From Sphingomonas abaci (GTDB lineage Bacteria; Pseudomonadota; Alphaproteobacteria; Sphingomonadales; Sphingomonadaceae), in contig NZ_JACHNY010000001.1 of assembly GCF_014199625.1 (NCBI RefSeq), positions 620,001 to 684,000 on the forward strand: a stretch of DNA of 64,000 bases. Reading direction: 5' to 3'. Below, piece after piece: positions 19,469 through 28,642 of this stretch. The notes under the pieces were generated by a model. The model was not told the DNA's origin. It was given only the letters and a program-made list of their open reading frames with translations, and searched no databases. Positions within the stretch are counted from its first letter, which is position 1. Each line of letters begins with the position of its first letter. Both the position numbers and the translations under genes were made by a program.

Positions 19469-20200
19469 TCACGCAACCGCCCTCTTCACCGCATCGACCA
19501 GCCGCGCACGCGCCGGGAGCGGCTCGGCCCGCCGCTCGGTCAGGATGTCGCGGGTCAGGAAATGGCCGGTGAGCGCGAACCCCTGCCCGATCGCGCTCCC
19601 GTCCGGCTGGCCTCCCTTCAAAAGAAAGTCCGGCAATCGCAACAACTTGCTTTCATAACCCAATGCGGCGGCGCGCGACACCGCGCCGCCGCTGCGGGGG
19701 CTGACATAGGCCAGGTCGTCCGCCCGCCCGGTCACCACGCACCGCTCCAGGTCCAGGCCGAAGCCCAGTTCGGCGAGCAGCAGCAATTCGAACCGCACCA
19801 CCGCCCCCGCCCACAGCCTGGCCGACGGTGCCGATTCGATCGCGGTCAGCACGCCGTCCAGCCCGTCATAGAGATGCGGATAGGGTTGCGCCTCCGGCAG
19901 GGCGATCGCGGTCAGCGCGGTGACCCAGGCGATGGCGGCCGCCGCCAGCGGCTCGGCATGGAGCGCGGCGCGGCTGTGCAGCATCTCCACGGTCAGCGCC
20001 GGCAGTTGCTCCGCCGTCCGCGCCCGCCACTCGCCGCGCAGCAGGTTGCCGGGCTGGAGCACCGGCCGCAGCATCCGCGACCGCCCGCCCCGCACATAGC
20101 CGGGCTGCACCCCGTACTCCCGCGTCAGCGCGCGCGCGACCGCGCCATGCTCGCCATGCTGGCGGGCGGCGAGCAGGACGGCATCGGCGATCAGGTGCAT
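19469..20200 (-). CDS. recO: DNA repair protein RecO
   Basis: RecO works with RecF and RecR to load RecA on SSB-coated DNA gaps. The 243-residue protein starts [20 protein letters not shown] then [20 protein letters not shown], the N-terminal OB fold of the family. The middle helical region includes [20 protein letters not shown] and [20 protein letters not shown], with [19 protein letters not shown] at the position of the C-terminal zinc-finger-like region. It follows the TPR gene by 59 nt and precedes leuB by 37 nt. Confidence 0.93.
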   Translation of the reverse strand: MHLIADAVLLAARQHGEHGAVARALTREYGVQPGYVRGGRSRMLRPVLQPGNLLRGEWRARTAEQLPALTVEMLHSRAALHAEPLAAAAIAWVTALTAIALPEAQPYPHLYDGLDGVLTAIESAPSARLWAGAVVRFELLLLAELGFGLDLERCVVTGRADDLAYVSPRSGGAVSRAAALGYESKLLRLPDFLLKGGQPDGSAIGQGFALTGHFLTRDILTERRAEPLPARARLVDAVKRAVA

Positions 20201-20259
20201 CGCCGCGATATAGGCGCCCCGCCCCGCCCCCGCGAGGGGTCAGCGGCCGACCGGCACGA

Positions 20260-23067
20260 TCAGGCCCTGATCCCCCAGCGGCCATAGTCCCGGTCGATCT
20301 GGGGCCACATGGTGCGCGCCGCCGCCAGGTCGGCCTTGGCCTCGGCCGTCTTGCCCTGGCGATTGCGGATGATGCCGCGCAGGTAGAGCGTGGCGGCCTC
20401 GTCCGGTTCGGTCTTGAGCACCTCCTCGATATCGACCATCGCCTGGTCCAGATGCCCCATGCGGTAATGGACCATCGCCCGGCTATCCAAGGCGGCCAGC
20501 CGGCTTTCGCTGAGTTCGATGGCGCGCGTGCAATCCTTCAGCGCCGAATCGAGCTGGACGTTCAGCGTCGCCTTCAGCCAGCAGCGCTGGTTGAGCAGGT
20601 TGGAGTCGTTGGGGGACTGCGCCACCACCTCGTCCATCGCCGCCAGCGCCTCGTCGGTGCGCCCCGCCATGCCCAGAAGCTCGGCCTTCTCGGCCAGATA
20701 CTGGATCGCCTCCTTGCCGCCCGCGTCGACATGCTCCTGCACCAGCGCCAGCGCCGCGTCCTTCTCGCCCGCCGACATGCGGTAATTCGCCATCGCCACA
20801 ACCGTCGCCATCCCTGCCGGGTCCAGCGCCATCGCCTCGTCCAGATCGGCCTTGCGCTTGGTCTCGTCGCCGATCGTGGCGTACAGCCCGGCCCGCCACA
20901 GATAGGTTTCCACGTCCGGCTCGATCGACAGCGCCTTGCTGATGTCCGGGATCGCGCCCGCAAAGTCATAGACGCCGGCCAGGAAGCGCGCGCGGTTGAG
21001 ATATACCTCGCGATCCTCGGGGTCATGCGCGATCGAGCGGGCATAGGCCGCCAGCAGCGGCTTGAGCGCGCCCGTCCGCCGCGCCGCGACGACATTGGCG
21101 TACAGCGACGCCTGCCCACCGGGCGCGACCACCTCCAGCGCCCGCGTCCTGGCCAGCGCGACGCGCGCGCGCGCCGCCGCCACCTTGTCGGGTGCGATCT
21201 CGCGCGCCGCGCCGACAACCTCGTCCTCGACCACCACCGCGCCGTCCGCCAGCCCGGCGCGCCGCGTGATCGTGCGGCCGGCGATCGTCTCGGCCAGCGC
21301 GGTGTCGCCGCCCAACGTGAAGCCGTCCATGCCCTTGGGCAGGATCAGCCGGGTGCGGTAGATCGTCCGTTCCAGGCCATTCACCGCCACCGGCAGCGCC
21401 CGCCAGGCTTGGCGCGCCCGATCGGGGGCGAATTCGATCTGCCCGATCGTCCGGTCGAGCCCGTAGCGGCGCCGTTCCCGCTCGAAGCTCCAGCCGGAGC
21501 TCAGCGTCCCGGTCGCCGTCACCACCGCGACTCCGGTGGCGGGATCATAGGCGAGCGTCTCGTCGTCCAGTCGCACCTCGCCCACCAGCTTGGCGATGAT
21601 CCCCTGCACCATGTCGCGCCGCTGCTCCGCCGTCGCCTGGTCGGCGACCAGCCCCATCATCGCGGCGGCTTGCCCCCGGAACTGGATGCGCGCCGTCATC
21701 AGCGTCGGCAGGCGGATGCCCGCGCTCTGGTCCAGCGTCAGGGCGATCTCGGCATCCGGTCGGGCATTGGCGCGGAACGGGATCTCCATCAGCGCCGCGC
21801 CGTCCGCCCGCAGCGGCAATACCCGGCGAAAGCTCGGCACGTCGCGGATATCGGCCAGCCGCGTGCCGCTCATCGTCCCGTCCAGCCACAGCGATTCGCC
21901 GCCGATGGTCGCGCGCACCACCACATGGTCGAACGCGCCGGGCAGCGGCAGCCGATCGTCGACCACGTCGCCCAGCCCCGCCGGGGCCAGCACGGCTTCC
22001 GCCTCGATCCCCAGGCCGTGGAGCAGGGCCAGCAGGAGCAGCGTCTTGGCCTTGCAGTCGCCATAGCGCAGCGACCAGGTCTCGGCCGGTGCCTGCGGCC
22101 GGTAACCGCCGCCGTTCAGGCCGTTGTAGAGATAGCGGACCTTGTCTTGGACCAGCGCGAGCGCCAGCGCGGCGCGCTTCACCGGGTCGCTCTCCGCCGC
22201 CGCGATCCGCGCCACCTCCGCCGCCAGCGGACTGCCCGCCGGGATCAGGCCGGCGGTGGCGAACAGCGGCGCGATCGACTTGGAGACATCGGCCCAGCCG
22301 GCATAGCTCGACGCCTCGACCACCACCGGATGGTTGAAGCGCACCGGCATGTCGCCGGGCCATTCGGGCTGTTTGGGCAACACGCCCTCGACCACCCATT
22401 CATGCAGGCCCGCGACCGTGCGTTCGACCGGCTTCACCCCCTCGACATAGGTCTTCCAGTGGATCGCGTCGGTCGCCGGCCACAACAGGCGCGTGCGCAC
22501 GAAGCCGAACCGCGCCGGTGACGCCGGCAAGGGCGCGACGGTCTGCACCTGCCCCTTCAGCGCCGTGTCGCGGCTGGTGACGGAGAAGGTGAAATGCACC
22601 ACGTCGCCGATCCGCAGGCCCTCGATCGGCAGGGTCGCGGTCAGGATGCCGTTGACCTGCCGTTGTTCGAGCTGCTGTTCGCGGCGCAGCACGGTGAAGC
22701 GCTTGGCCCCCGGCGCCAGCAGGTCGATATGCTCGGGTCCGCGCACGATCTCCAGCCGGTGGACGATCAGGTCGCCATGGTCCGGCTGCCACGGGATGCT
22801 GAGCGTGCCGGCCTGTTGCAGGATCTCGGCCGAGGCCATGCGCGTGGCGGTATCGACATAGCTCCAGACCTGCCCGTCCTTCAGCCGCTGCTGCGTGTCG
22901 AACAGGATCGCGACCGGCGCCGCGGTGGACGGGCCGACCGGACCGACCGGACCGACCGGCGGCGCGGGCGTGACCCAGTCGGGCACCGGCTGGTACAGCG
23001 GCGCCTCGCCCGCCCAGGCCGTCCCCGTCAGCAGCGCCCCCAGCGCCGCCGCCATCATCCGTCGCAT
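20260..23067 (-). CDS. Exported DUF3857/transglutaminase-like protein with C-terminal TPR repeats
   Basis: A large 935-residue protein. A Sec signal (MRRMMAAALGALLTGTAWA) precedes a VGPVGPVGP tract. Residues about 50-250 match DUF3857. Residues about 280-400 form a transglutaminase-like fold, with RYGDCKAKTLLLLALLHGLG (Cys region) and LPGAFDHVVVRATIGGESLW then LDGTM (His and Asp positions). The C-terminal third holds several tetratricopeptide repeats (YLNRARFLAGVYDFAGAIPD, YLWRAGLYATIGDETKRKAD, AMVHYRMGHLDQAMVDIEEV). Such periplasmic proteins occur widely in Bacteroidetes and sphingomonads, with no established activity. It is same-strand between uvrC and recO. Confidence 0.85.
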   Translation of the reverse strand: MRRMMAAALGALLTGTAWAGEAPLYQPVPDWVTPAPPVGPVGPVGPSTAAPVAILFDTQQRLKDGQVWSYVDTATRMASAEILQQAGTLSIPWQPDHGDLIVHRLEIVRGPEHIDLLAPGAKRFTVLRREQQLEQRQVNGILTATLPIEGLRIGDVVHFTFSVTSRDTALKGQVQTVAPLPASPARFGFVRTRLLWPATDAIHWKTYVEGVKPVERTVAGLHEWVVEGVLPKQPEWPGDMPVRFNHPVVVEASSYAGWADVSKSIAPLFATAGLIPAGSPLAAEVARIAAAESDPVKRAALALALVQDKVRYLYNGLNGGGYRPQAPAETWSLRYGDCKAKTLLLLALLHGLGIEAEAVLAPAGLGDVVDDRLPLPGAFDHVVVRATIGGESLWLDGTMSGTRLADIRDVPSFRRVLPLRADGAALMEIPFRANARPDAEIALTLDQSAGIRLPTLMTARIQFRGQAAAMMGLVADQATAEQRRDMVQGIIAKLVGEVRLDDETLAYDPATGVAVVTATGTLSSGWSFERERRRYGLDRTIGQIEFAPDRARQAWRALPVAVNGLERTIYRTRLILPKGMDGFTLGGDTALAETIAGRTITRRAGLADGAVVVEDEVVGAAREIAPDKVAAARARVALARTRALEVVAPGGQASLYANVVAARRTGALKPLLAAYARSIAHDPEDREVYLNRARFLAGVYDFAGAIPDISKALSIEPDVETYLWRAGLYATIGDETKRKADLDEAMALDPAGMATVVAMANYRMSAGEKDAALALVQEHVDAGGKEAIQYLAEKAELLGMAGRTDEALAAMDEVVAQSPNDSNLLNQRCWLKATLNVQLDSALKDCTRAIELSESRLAALDSRAMVHYRMGHLDQAMVDIEEVLKTEPDEAATLYLRGIIRNRQGKTAEAKADLAAARTMWPQIDRDYGRWGIRA

Positions 23068-23145
23068 CCCCGTCCCCCCGTGATCCCGGCCATCCTTGTA
23101 GCCGGGGTTGGTGCAGGAGCAATGGCGCGGCGGCGGCTTTTCGGT

Positions 23146-25065
23146 TCAGCGCGCGTGGAAGAAGTCGTAGACCTGCTGCGCGACCCCTTGCGACACGCCG
23201 GGCGCGCGCTTCAGATCCTCCAGGCTGGCATTGCGCACGGCGCGGGCGGTGCCGAAATGCATCAGCAGCGCCTTCTTGCGCGCCGGGCCGATGCCGGGCA
23301 CCTCGTCCAGCGGGCTCGCGCCGATCGCCTTGGCGCGCTTCTCCCGGTGCGCGCCGATCGCGAAGCGGTGGACCTCGTCGCGCAGCCGCTGGAGATAGAA
23401 CAGCACTGGCGCATTGACCGGCAGCGTCAGCTCGCGCCCGTCGAGCAGGTGGAACACCTCGCGCCCGTCGCGGCCGTGATGGGGCCCCTTGGCGACGCCG
23501 ACCAGGCAGACATCCTCGATCCCCAGATCCTCCAGCACCGCGCGCGCCGCGTTGAGCTGCCCGCGACCGCCGTCGATCAGCACCAGGTCGGGCCAGGTGC
23601 CGCCGTCGCGGTCCGGGTCCTCCGCCTGGGCGCGGCCGAAACGGCGGGTGAACACCTCGCGCATCATGCCGAAATCGTCGCCGGGCACCGTGTCCTTGTT
23701 GCGGATGTTGAATTTGCGGTACTCGCCCTTGCGAAAGCCCTCCGGCCCGGCGACCACCATCGCGCCCAGCGCGTGCGTACCCTGGATATGGCTGTTGTCG
23801 TAGATTTCGATCCGCGCCGGCGGCTCGGGCAGCTCGAACAGGTCGGCGACCTCGCGCAGCAGCTTCGCCTGCGTCGTGCTCTCCGCCAGCCGCCGCTCCA
23901 GCGCCTCGACCGCGTTGCGCTTGGCCTGATCCATCAGCCGGCGGCGGTCGCCGCGCTGCGGCACCGACAGCGCGACCTTGTACCCCGCCGCCTCGCCCAG
24001 CGCCTGTCCCAGCAGCTCGCCCTCCGCCAGCTCGCGGTCGAGCAGGATGGTGCGCGCGGGCGGCACCTCCTCGTAGAATTGGGTCAGGAAGCTGACGAAG
24101 ACCTCCTCCTCCGGCACCTCGTTGGTGTGGGTCGGAAAGAAGCTGCGGTGTCCCCAATTCTGGCCGCCGCGGATGAAGAAGGCCTGGATGCCGATCACCC
24201 CGTCCTGGCACGCCAGCGCGAAGACGTCGGCATCGCCCACGCCTTCCGCGTTGATCGCCTGGGTGCCCTGCACGAAGGTCAGCGCACGCAGCCGGTCGCG
24301 CAACAGCGCCGCCAGTTCGAAATCCATCGCCTCGGCCGCCGCCTGCATCTGCGCGCCCAGCTTGGCCTGCACCTGGGTCGACTTGCCCGCCAGGAAGTCC
24401 TTGGCGTCGGAGACCAGCTCGGCATAGCCGGCCTTGTCGATCCGGCCGACGCACGGCGCCGAGCAACGCTTGATCTGGTAGAGCAGGCAGGGCCGGTCGC
24501 GAGTCTTGAAGAAGCCGTCGGTGCAGGAGCGCAGCAGGAACAGCTTCTGTAGCGCGTTCAGCGTGTTGTTCACCGAGCCTGCGCTGGCGAACGGGCCGTA
24601 GTAATTGCCCACCGCCCGCCGGGCGCCGCGATGCTTCTGCACGCGCGGAAAATCGGTGTCGGCGCGCAGCAGGATGAAGGGAAAGCTCTTATCGTCGCGC
24701 AGCAGCACGTTGTAGGCGGGGCGGTAGCGCTTGATGAGCTGCGCCTCCAGCAGCAGCGCCTCCGCCTCGTTGTTGGTGGTGACGATCGTCATCGACCGGG
24801 TCTGCGACACCATGCGCTGCAAGCGCTTGGGCAGGCCGTTGATCTGCGTGTAGTTGGCGACGCGCTGCTTCAACGACCGCGCCTTGCCGATATAGAGGAT
24901 GTCGCCGCGCGAATCGTGCATCCGGTACACGCCGGAGCGCTGCGGCAGCGTCTTCAGCACGTTGCGGATCGCCGCCACCCCCGCCTCCAGATCGGGCGTA
25001 TCGGCGCCCCGGATCGCGAAAGTGGCTTTTTCCTCATTGAAGCGGTCGGTGGTGGGCTGGGACAT
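23146..25065 (-). CDS. uvrC: Excinuclease ABC subunit C
   Basis: UvrC makes both incisions in nucleotide excision repair. The 639-residue protein has, in order: the GIY-YIG domain (PQRSGVYRMHDSRGDILYIG), CCLLYQIK-type cysteine motif RPCLLYQIKRCSAPCVGRI, the UVR motif (MQAAAEAMDFELAALLRDRL), the RNase H-like 3' nuclease (IEIYDNSHIQGTHALGAMVV, LIDGGRGQLNAA), and C-terminal helix-hairpin-helix motifs (LDEVPGIGPARKKALLMHFG, LKRAPGVSQGVAQQV). ATG 25065 is preferred to the GTG one codon earlier. It heads the same-strand run uvrC-TPR-recO-leuB-GT2. Confidence 0.97.
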   Translation of the reverse strand: MSQPTTDRFNEEKATFAIRGADTPDLEAGVAAIRNVLKTLPQRSGVYRMHDSRGDILYIGKARSLKQRVANYTQINGLPKRLQRMVSQTRSMTIVTTNNEAEALLLEAQLIKRYRPAYNVLLRDDKSFPFILLRADTDFPRVQKHRGARRAVGNYYGPFASAGSVNNTLNALQKLFLLRSCTDGFFKTRDRPCLLYQIKRCSAPCVGRIDKAGYAELVSDAKDFLAGKSTQVQAKLGAQMQAAAEAMDFELAALLRDRLRALTFVQGTQAINAEGVGDADVFALACQDGVIGIQAFFIRGGQNWGHRSFFPTHTNEVPEEEVFVSFLTQFYEEVPPARTILLDRELAEGELLGQALGEAAGYKVALSVPQRGDRRRLMDQAKRNAVEALERRLAESTTQAKLLREVADLFELPEPPARIEIYDNSHIQGTHALGAMVVAGPEGFRKGEYRKFNIRNKDTVPGDDFGMMREVFTRRFGRAQAEDPDRDGGTWPDLVLIDGGRGQLNAARAVLEDLGIEDVCLVGVAKGPHHGRDGREVFHLLDGRELTLPVNAPVLFYLQRLRDEVHRFAIGAHREKRAKAIGASPLDEVPGIGPARKKALLMHFGTARAVRNASLEDLKRAPGVSQGVAQQVYDFFHAR

Positions 25066-25123
25066 CACCGGCTGATTTAGGGGCGCGGCGACTCCATCGC
25101 TAGGGTGATCGGTCAGCCGGGAA

Positions 25124-25444
25124 TCAGTGCGGCGACAGCAGCTTGGTGCCGACGACGCCGACCACGGTCAGGGCCATGAATCCGGCCTGGGCCAGGCTGA
25201 CCCGGTCGCCGAACAGCACCACCCCGCCCAGGATGACGCCGACCGCACCCAGCCCGCTCCACACCGAATAGGCGGTGCCCGCCGGCAACCCGCGCATCGC
25301 CAGCGCCAGCATGCCCATGGTGGCGAAGCTCAGCACGATCGGCACGCTGCCGGCTGCCCAGGTGCCGATATTGGTCGCCCATTTCAGGCTCAGCGCCCAG
25401 GCGACCTCGGTGCAGACGGCGATCGCCAGGATCAGCCAGGACAT
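25124..25444 (-). CDS. gdx: SMR-family guanidinium exporter (SugE/Gdx type)
   Basis: A 106-residue four-helix small multidrug resistance protein that works as an antiparallel dimer in the inner membrane. MSWLILAIAVCTEVAWALSL holds the essential glutamate at residue 13. LPAGTAYSVWSGLGAVGVIL closely follows the Gdx/SugE subtype consensus rather than EmrE, so guanidinium export is the likely function. AAAGGA precedes ATG 25444; longer upstream frames are not SMR-like. It is same-strand with uvrC, 58 nt upstream of it. Confidence 0.88.
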   Translation of the reverse strand: MSWLILAIAVCTEVAWALSLKWATNIGTWAAGSVPIVLSFATMGMLALAMRGLPAGTAYSVWSGLGAVGVILGGVVLFGDRVSLAQAGFMALTVVGVVGTKLLSPH

Positions 25445-25734
25445 GCGGGTTCCTTTCGGGTGTGTGGGGGGGGGAAGGGTCTGGCCGTCCACCAGAGTAT
25501 CGGCCTGCCGCTTGAGTGAGGAAACATCCCTCGCCAAACCCACTACACCATCCCGGCTAAGGCCGGAATCCAGTAGGGGGAAGCCGGTAAGCCAGTCCAC
25601 ATGTTCCGTAACCGGACCCCGGCCCCCGCCGGGGCGGTCAGGACTTTGGCAATCGGATCTACACTCCCGAAAGCCATGTACAATCGGCGCGCCGGAGGAC
25701 ATTCAACCCGTCCGATCGACACGACTTCGCCAAC
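25445..25734. other. Intergenic region with degenerate inverted repeats, no gene seen
   Basis: Together with the terminator beyond it, this gap spans more than 300 nt between the gdx start and atpF. It contains a G9-type homopolymer run near 25466-25474, two diverged halves of the intergenic repeat (CCCGGCTAAGGCCGGAATCC near 25552, and CCCCGGCCCCCGCCGGGG near 25617), and a small TGGACGGCCA hairpin at 25482-25491 on the gdx side. I see no ORF with coding character. Confidence 0.5.
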
Positions 25735-25765
25735 GAAAAAGGGCGACCCGCAGGCCGCCCCTTTG
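25735..25765 (-). terminator. Terminator of the F0 ATP synthase operon
   Basis: On the minus strand GGGGCG and CGCCC form a stem followed by TTTTTCG, about 35 nt after the atpF stop codon. Confidence 0.75.
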
Positions 25766-25796
25766 TCGCCCGTCCGAAGCGCCGCGGCGCCCCGGA

Positions 25797-26417
25797 TCAG
25801 TTCGGCCGGCCCAGCCCCGCGATGGCGCGGTTGACCATCATCCGGTCGGAGTCGATGCCGTGATGCTCGGCGATCAGCAGGCCGGCTGCCTTGGCCGCCG
25901 CATCCGCCGCCCGCGCGCGGACCTCGGCGATCGCGGCCCGCTCGGCGGCGGCGATCTTGTCATCGGCCATCTTGGCGCGGCGTTCCATCAGCGCCTCGGC
26001 ATCCGCCTTGGCCTTAACCACGATCGCATGCGCCTCCTGATGCGCGTGGCGGCGCATCTGCTCCGCATCCTCATGCGCGGCGCGCGCCTTGGCCTCGTAT
26101 TCGGCGCGCAGCGCCTCGGCCTCGGCGCGCAGCTTGCCCGCCTCGTCGAGCTGGGTGCGGATCGCCGCGATGCGCGCGTCGAGCATGCCGCCGATCAGCG
26201 CCGGCACCCGCTTCCACAGCATCAGCGCGATCACGACGATCGCCGCCACCGCCACCCAGCCGGTGGAATCGAGACCCAGGGCGGTCGGCGAGGCGACATG
26301 CTGCTCGGTGCCCGCCGTGGCTTCGCCGGTCATGCCGTCGGCGCCCTTGATCGGCCGCTGGCTGAGGTCGGTCTGCTCGACCGCCGCCGCCGCTGGCGTA
26401 TTGCCGTGATTAGCCAT
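25797..26417 (-). CDS. atpF: F0F1 ATP synthase subunit b
   Basis: A 206-residue b-type stator subunit. An N-terminal polar segment is followed by one transmembrane helix (TGWVAVAAIVVIALMLWKRV) and a long charged coiled coil rich in Ala, Glu, Arg and Lys. Its ATG at 26417 lies 8 nt inside the end of the preceding b' gene. With two different b-type genes in tandem, this operon follows the alphaproteobacterial/photosynthetic b-b' pattern. It is last in the F0 operon and is followed by a terminator. Confidence 0.9.
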   Translation of the reverse strand: MANHGNTPAAAAVEQTDLSQRPIKGADGMTGEATAGTEQHVASPTALGLDSTGWVAVAAIVVIALMLWKRVPALIGGMLDARIAAIRTQLDEAGKLRAEAEALRAEYEAKARAAHEDAEQMRRHAHQEAHAIVVKAKADAEALMERRAKMADDKIAAAERAAIAEVRARAADAAAKAAGLLIAEHHGIDSDRMMVNRAIAGLGRPN

Positions 26418-26904
26418 GGGCCCGCACCTCCCGCACCGCATGGGCGGCCTGGTCGATCGTCACGCCGACGCCGGACAGTTTGGCGACCAGGTCGCGCGCG
26501 GCCTCGGCCGCCACCGTCTCCAGCGTGGCCAACGCCTCCGCCTTGGCGTTGGCGATCGCAAGTTCATGATGGCCGATCCGCTCGGCCAGGTCGGCATCCG
26601 CCGCCTTGACCTGCTGTTCGGCCGATTGCACCGCCTGCGCCTTGGCGCTGGCGGTCTCCGCCATCGCGGCGTTGCGCGCGGCGTCCATCTCGATGCGCCA
26701 CGCCTCTTCGACGCGGTCCGCCTGGGCGCGCGCCGCCTCCGCCGCGGCGAGATCGCCGGTGATGCGCTGTTCGCGCGCGTCGACCGTCGACACGATCTTG
26801 GTCACCATCCCCTTGCCCACCACGAAATACAGCAGGCCGAAGGTGATGAGCAGCCAGAAGATCTGCGAGGCATAGGTCGCGGCGATCTGGGAAATCTGGG
26901 GCAT
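26410..26904 (-). CDS. atpF': F0F1 ATP synthase subunit b'
   Basis: A 164-residue second b-type subunit. It begins MPQISQIAATYASQIFWLLI then TFGLLYFVVGKGMVTKIVST, the typical b' membrane helix, followed by a coiled coil beginning DAREQRITGDLAAAEAARAQ. b and b' form the heterodimeric peripheral stalk that holds alpha3beta3 against rotation. It overlaps atpF by 8 nt and follows atpE. Confidence 0.93.
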   Translation of the reverse strand: MPQISQIAATYASQIFWLLITFGLLYFVVGKGMVTKIVSTVDAREQRITGDLAAAEAARAQADRVEEAWRIEMDAARNAAMAETASAKAQAVQSAEQQVKAADADLAERIGHHELAIANAKAEALATLETVAAEAARDLVAKLSGVGVTIDQAAHAVREVRAHG

Positions 26905-26959
26905 GGGCGTCCTCTGATGCCGGCCGGCCGCGGGTGGCGGCCGGCCGGGGAATCGCGTT

Positions 26960-27190
26960 TTAGGCGACGAACACCAGGATGATCATCGTCACGAAGGCGA
27001 GCAGGCCGAGCAGCTCGGCGCCCGCGAAACCGATGAACAGGCGACCCTGCTGGCTGTCGGCCGCGCCCGGATTGCGCAGCGCGCCTTCGAGGAACTTCGC
27101 GAACACATTGCCCACGCCCAGCGCGGCGATGCCCATGCCGATCGCGGCCAGACCGGCGCCGATCATCTTTGCAGCTTGCGGATCCATCAT
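26960..27190 (-). CDS. atpE: F0F1 ATP synthase subunit c
   Basis: A 76-residue two-helix proteolipid of the rotor ring. The first helix is MIGAGLAAIGMGIAALGVGN, the polar loop is LRNPGA, and the second helix is RLFIGFAGAELLGLLAFVTM, which carries the proton-binding glutamate (Glu59). Proton rather than sodium coupling is likely, as the extra polar ligands of sodium-binding rings are not evident. Two tandem ATGs (27190 and 27187) follow a GGAG; either may start. Confidence 0.96.
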   Translation of the reverse strand: MMDPQAAKMIGAGLAAIGMGIAALGVGNVFAKFLEGALRNPGAADSQQGRLFIGFAGAELLGLLAFVTMIILVFVA

Positions 27191-27256
27191 ATTCTCCAGT
27201 TCAAAAACACACGTTCAAGGGAAAGTCGAAATCGGAGCGGGCGCGCCCTCGGGTCC

Positions 27257-28048
27257 TCAGTGCAGGTTCACCGCATCGTTGAGATAGACCGAGGTCAGCA
27301 GCGCGAAGACATAGGCCTGGATCGCCGCCACCAGCAGCTCCAGCAGCGTGATGCCGATCATCAGCAGGAAGCTGGGCAGCGTCACGATCGCGATATAGCC
27401 GCCACCCAGGTTCAGGCCGTTGACGACGAACGCGGCCAGCACCTTGAGCAGGATATGGCCGGCGGTCATCGCGACGAACAGTCGCAGGCCGAGGCTGAAC
27501 GGGCGGACCAGGAAGCTCATCAGCTCGACCACGAAGATCAACGGGATCATCAGCGGCGGCGTGCCGTGCGGCACGAAGAGCGAGAAGAAGTGGAAGCCGT
27601 GGCGACCGAAGCCGACGATCAGCACGATCGAGAACGAAATGATCGCCAGGACGCCGGTGACCGTCAGATGGCTGGTCACGGTGAAGGGATGCACGCCCGG
27701 CACGATGCCGAACGGCAGCAGGCCCAGGATGTTGGCGAACAGGATGAACATGAACAGCGAGAAGACATAGGGCACGAAGCGCTTGCCCTCCGGCCCCACG
27801 TTCGAAGTGAGCATCGAGGAGACGAAGCCGGTGAAGCCCTCCACCGCCGCCTGCCAGCGCCCCGGCACCAGCTCGCGCTTCATGCCACCCAGCATGAACA
27901 GCCACAGGCTGGCGAGGGTCACCACCATCCACAGCGCCGAATTGGTGAAGGACAGATCATAGCCCCCGACGATCCAGTGCCGACCGAGCACGGGCTCGAT
28001 CAGGAACTGGTGCATGGGGTCGATCTTGCCGCCTTCCGCTGCCGCCAC
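27257..28048 (-). CDS. atpB: F0F1 ATP synthase subunit a
   Basis: A 263-residue polytopic membrane protein that forms the proton half-channels next to the c-ring. Key features are VGPEGKRFVPYVFSLFMFIL, FANILGLLPFGI, the essential arginine in SFLVRPFSLGLRLFVAMTAG, and the last helices LLELLVAAIQAYVFALLTSV. Length and motifs are normal. It lies between atpI and atpE in the usual alphaproteobacterial F0 order. The F1 genes are not in this window. Confidence 0.96.
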   Translation of the reverse strand: MAAAEGGKIDPMHQFLIEPVLGRHWIVGGYDLSFTNSALWMVVTLASLWLFMLGGMKRELVPGRWQAAVEGFTGFVSSMLTSNVGPEGKRFVPYVFSLFMFILFANILGLLPFGIVPGVHPFTVTSHLTVTGVLAIISFSIVLIVGFGRHGFHFFSLFVPHGTPPLMIPLIFVVELMSFLVRPFSLGLRLFVAMTAGHILLKVLAAFVVNGLNLGGGYIAIVTLPSFLLMIGITLLELLVAAIQAYVFALLTSVYLNDAVNLH

Positions 28049-28084
28049 TGCTCTCTAGCTCCAACCTACGAAAAAGCGCTCGGA

Positions 28085-28402
28085 TTACTCCGGGCGCTCG
28101 TTGCCGATACGAATAATCTGCCTGAACGCGACCGCTATTCCCAGGAACAGCATCACGATCAGTCCCCAGGGCGTCGTGCCGAACCAGCGGTCGATGAGCC
28201 AGCCGATCAGCGCGCTGCCGACGAGACTTCCAATCAAGGCCGAGATGACGCGGTTACCCTGGGAATAGCCCCGGTCCGTGTCCTGCTTCACCCCCGATCG
28301 CGACGCTTCCCGGCCCCTGGCCTGACGCAGCCGCTCGTCGAGCGCCGCCAGCCGCGGGTCCTCCGCATCGTCGAAGTCCTGTCCGGGTTCACTTTCCGCC
28401 AC
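28085..28402 (-). CDS. atpI: ATP synthase subunit I / AtpZ-like assembly protein
   Basis: A small protein of about 105 residues. A charged N-terminal half (DPRLAALDERLRQARGRE) is followed by two transmembrane helices (VISALIGSLVGSALIGWLID and WGLIVMLFLGIAVAFRQIIR) with the GxxxG-rich pattern of AtpI. It assists c-ring assembly or magnesium handling. GAGGA 6 nt before the GTG at 28402 supports that start; ATG 28420 is an alternative. It is the first gene of the F0 operon. Confidence 0.85.
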   Translation of the reverse strand: MAESEPGQDFDDAEDPRLAALDERLRQARGREASRSGVKQDTDRGYSQGNRVISALIGSLVGSALIGWLIDRWFGTTPWGLIVMLFLGIAVAFRQIIRIGNERPE

Positions 28403-28642
28403 GTGCCATCCTCTGAACATCTTGCGATATTGGCCAGGGGGAAGCGCGCAAACGGCGAGCATTCCCGCCAAGGCGCGGTCCGTTTACGGGGGGGTGGGGC
28501 CCAAGTCAACCGGCCGTGACGGACGTGTTAACAGGTGATGAAGTCTCCGCCATGGAAGCCCGGCCCCCAACCCTGTCCCCGCTCCCGTCGCCGGCCCGGC
28601 GGGCCGTTGCCACGGCGCGATGCTTCGATTAGCCCTTGCCCC

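Noticed and set aside
20452..22521. 689-codon open frame on the plus strand
   Set aside because: Antisense of the DUF3857/TPR gene; no recognisable fold.
25445..25735. Full guanidine-II (mini-ykkC) riboswitch upstream of gdx
   Set aside because: Only one ACGR hairpin is visible; the class requires two. Reported only as a low-interest finding.
27176..28519. 447-codon open frame on the plus strand
   Set aside because: Antisense of atpE, atpB and atpI, rich in His, Gln, Glu and Asp from reversed hydrophobic codons.
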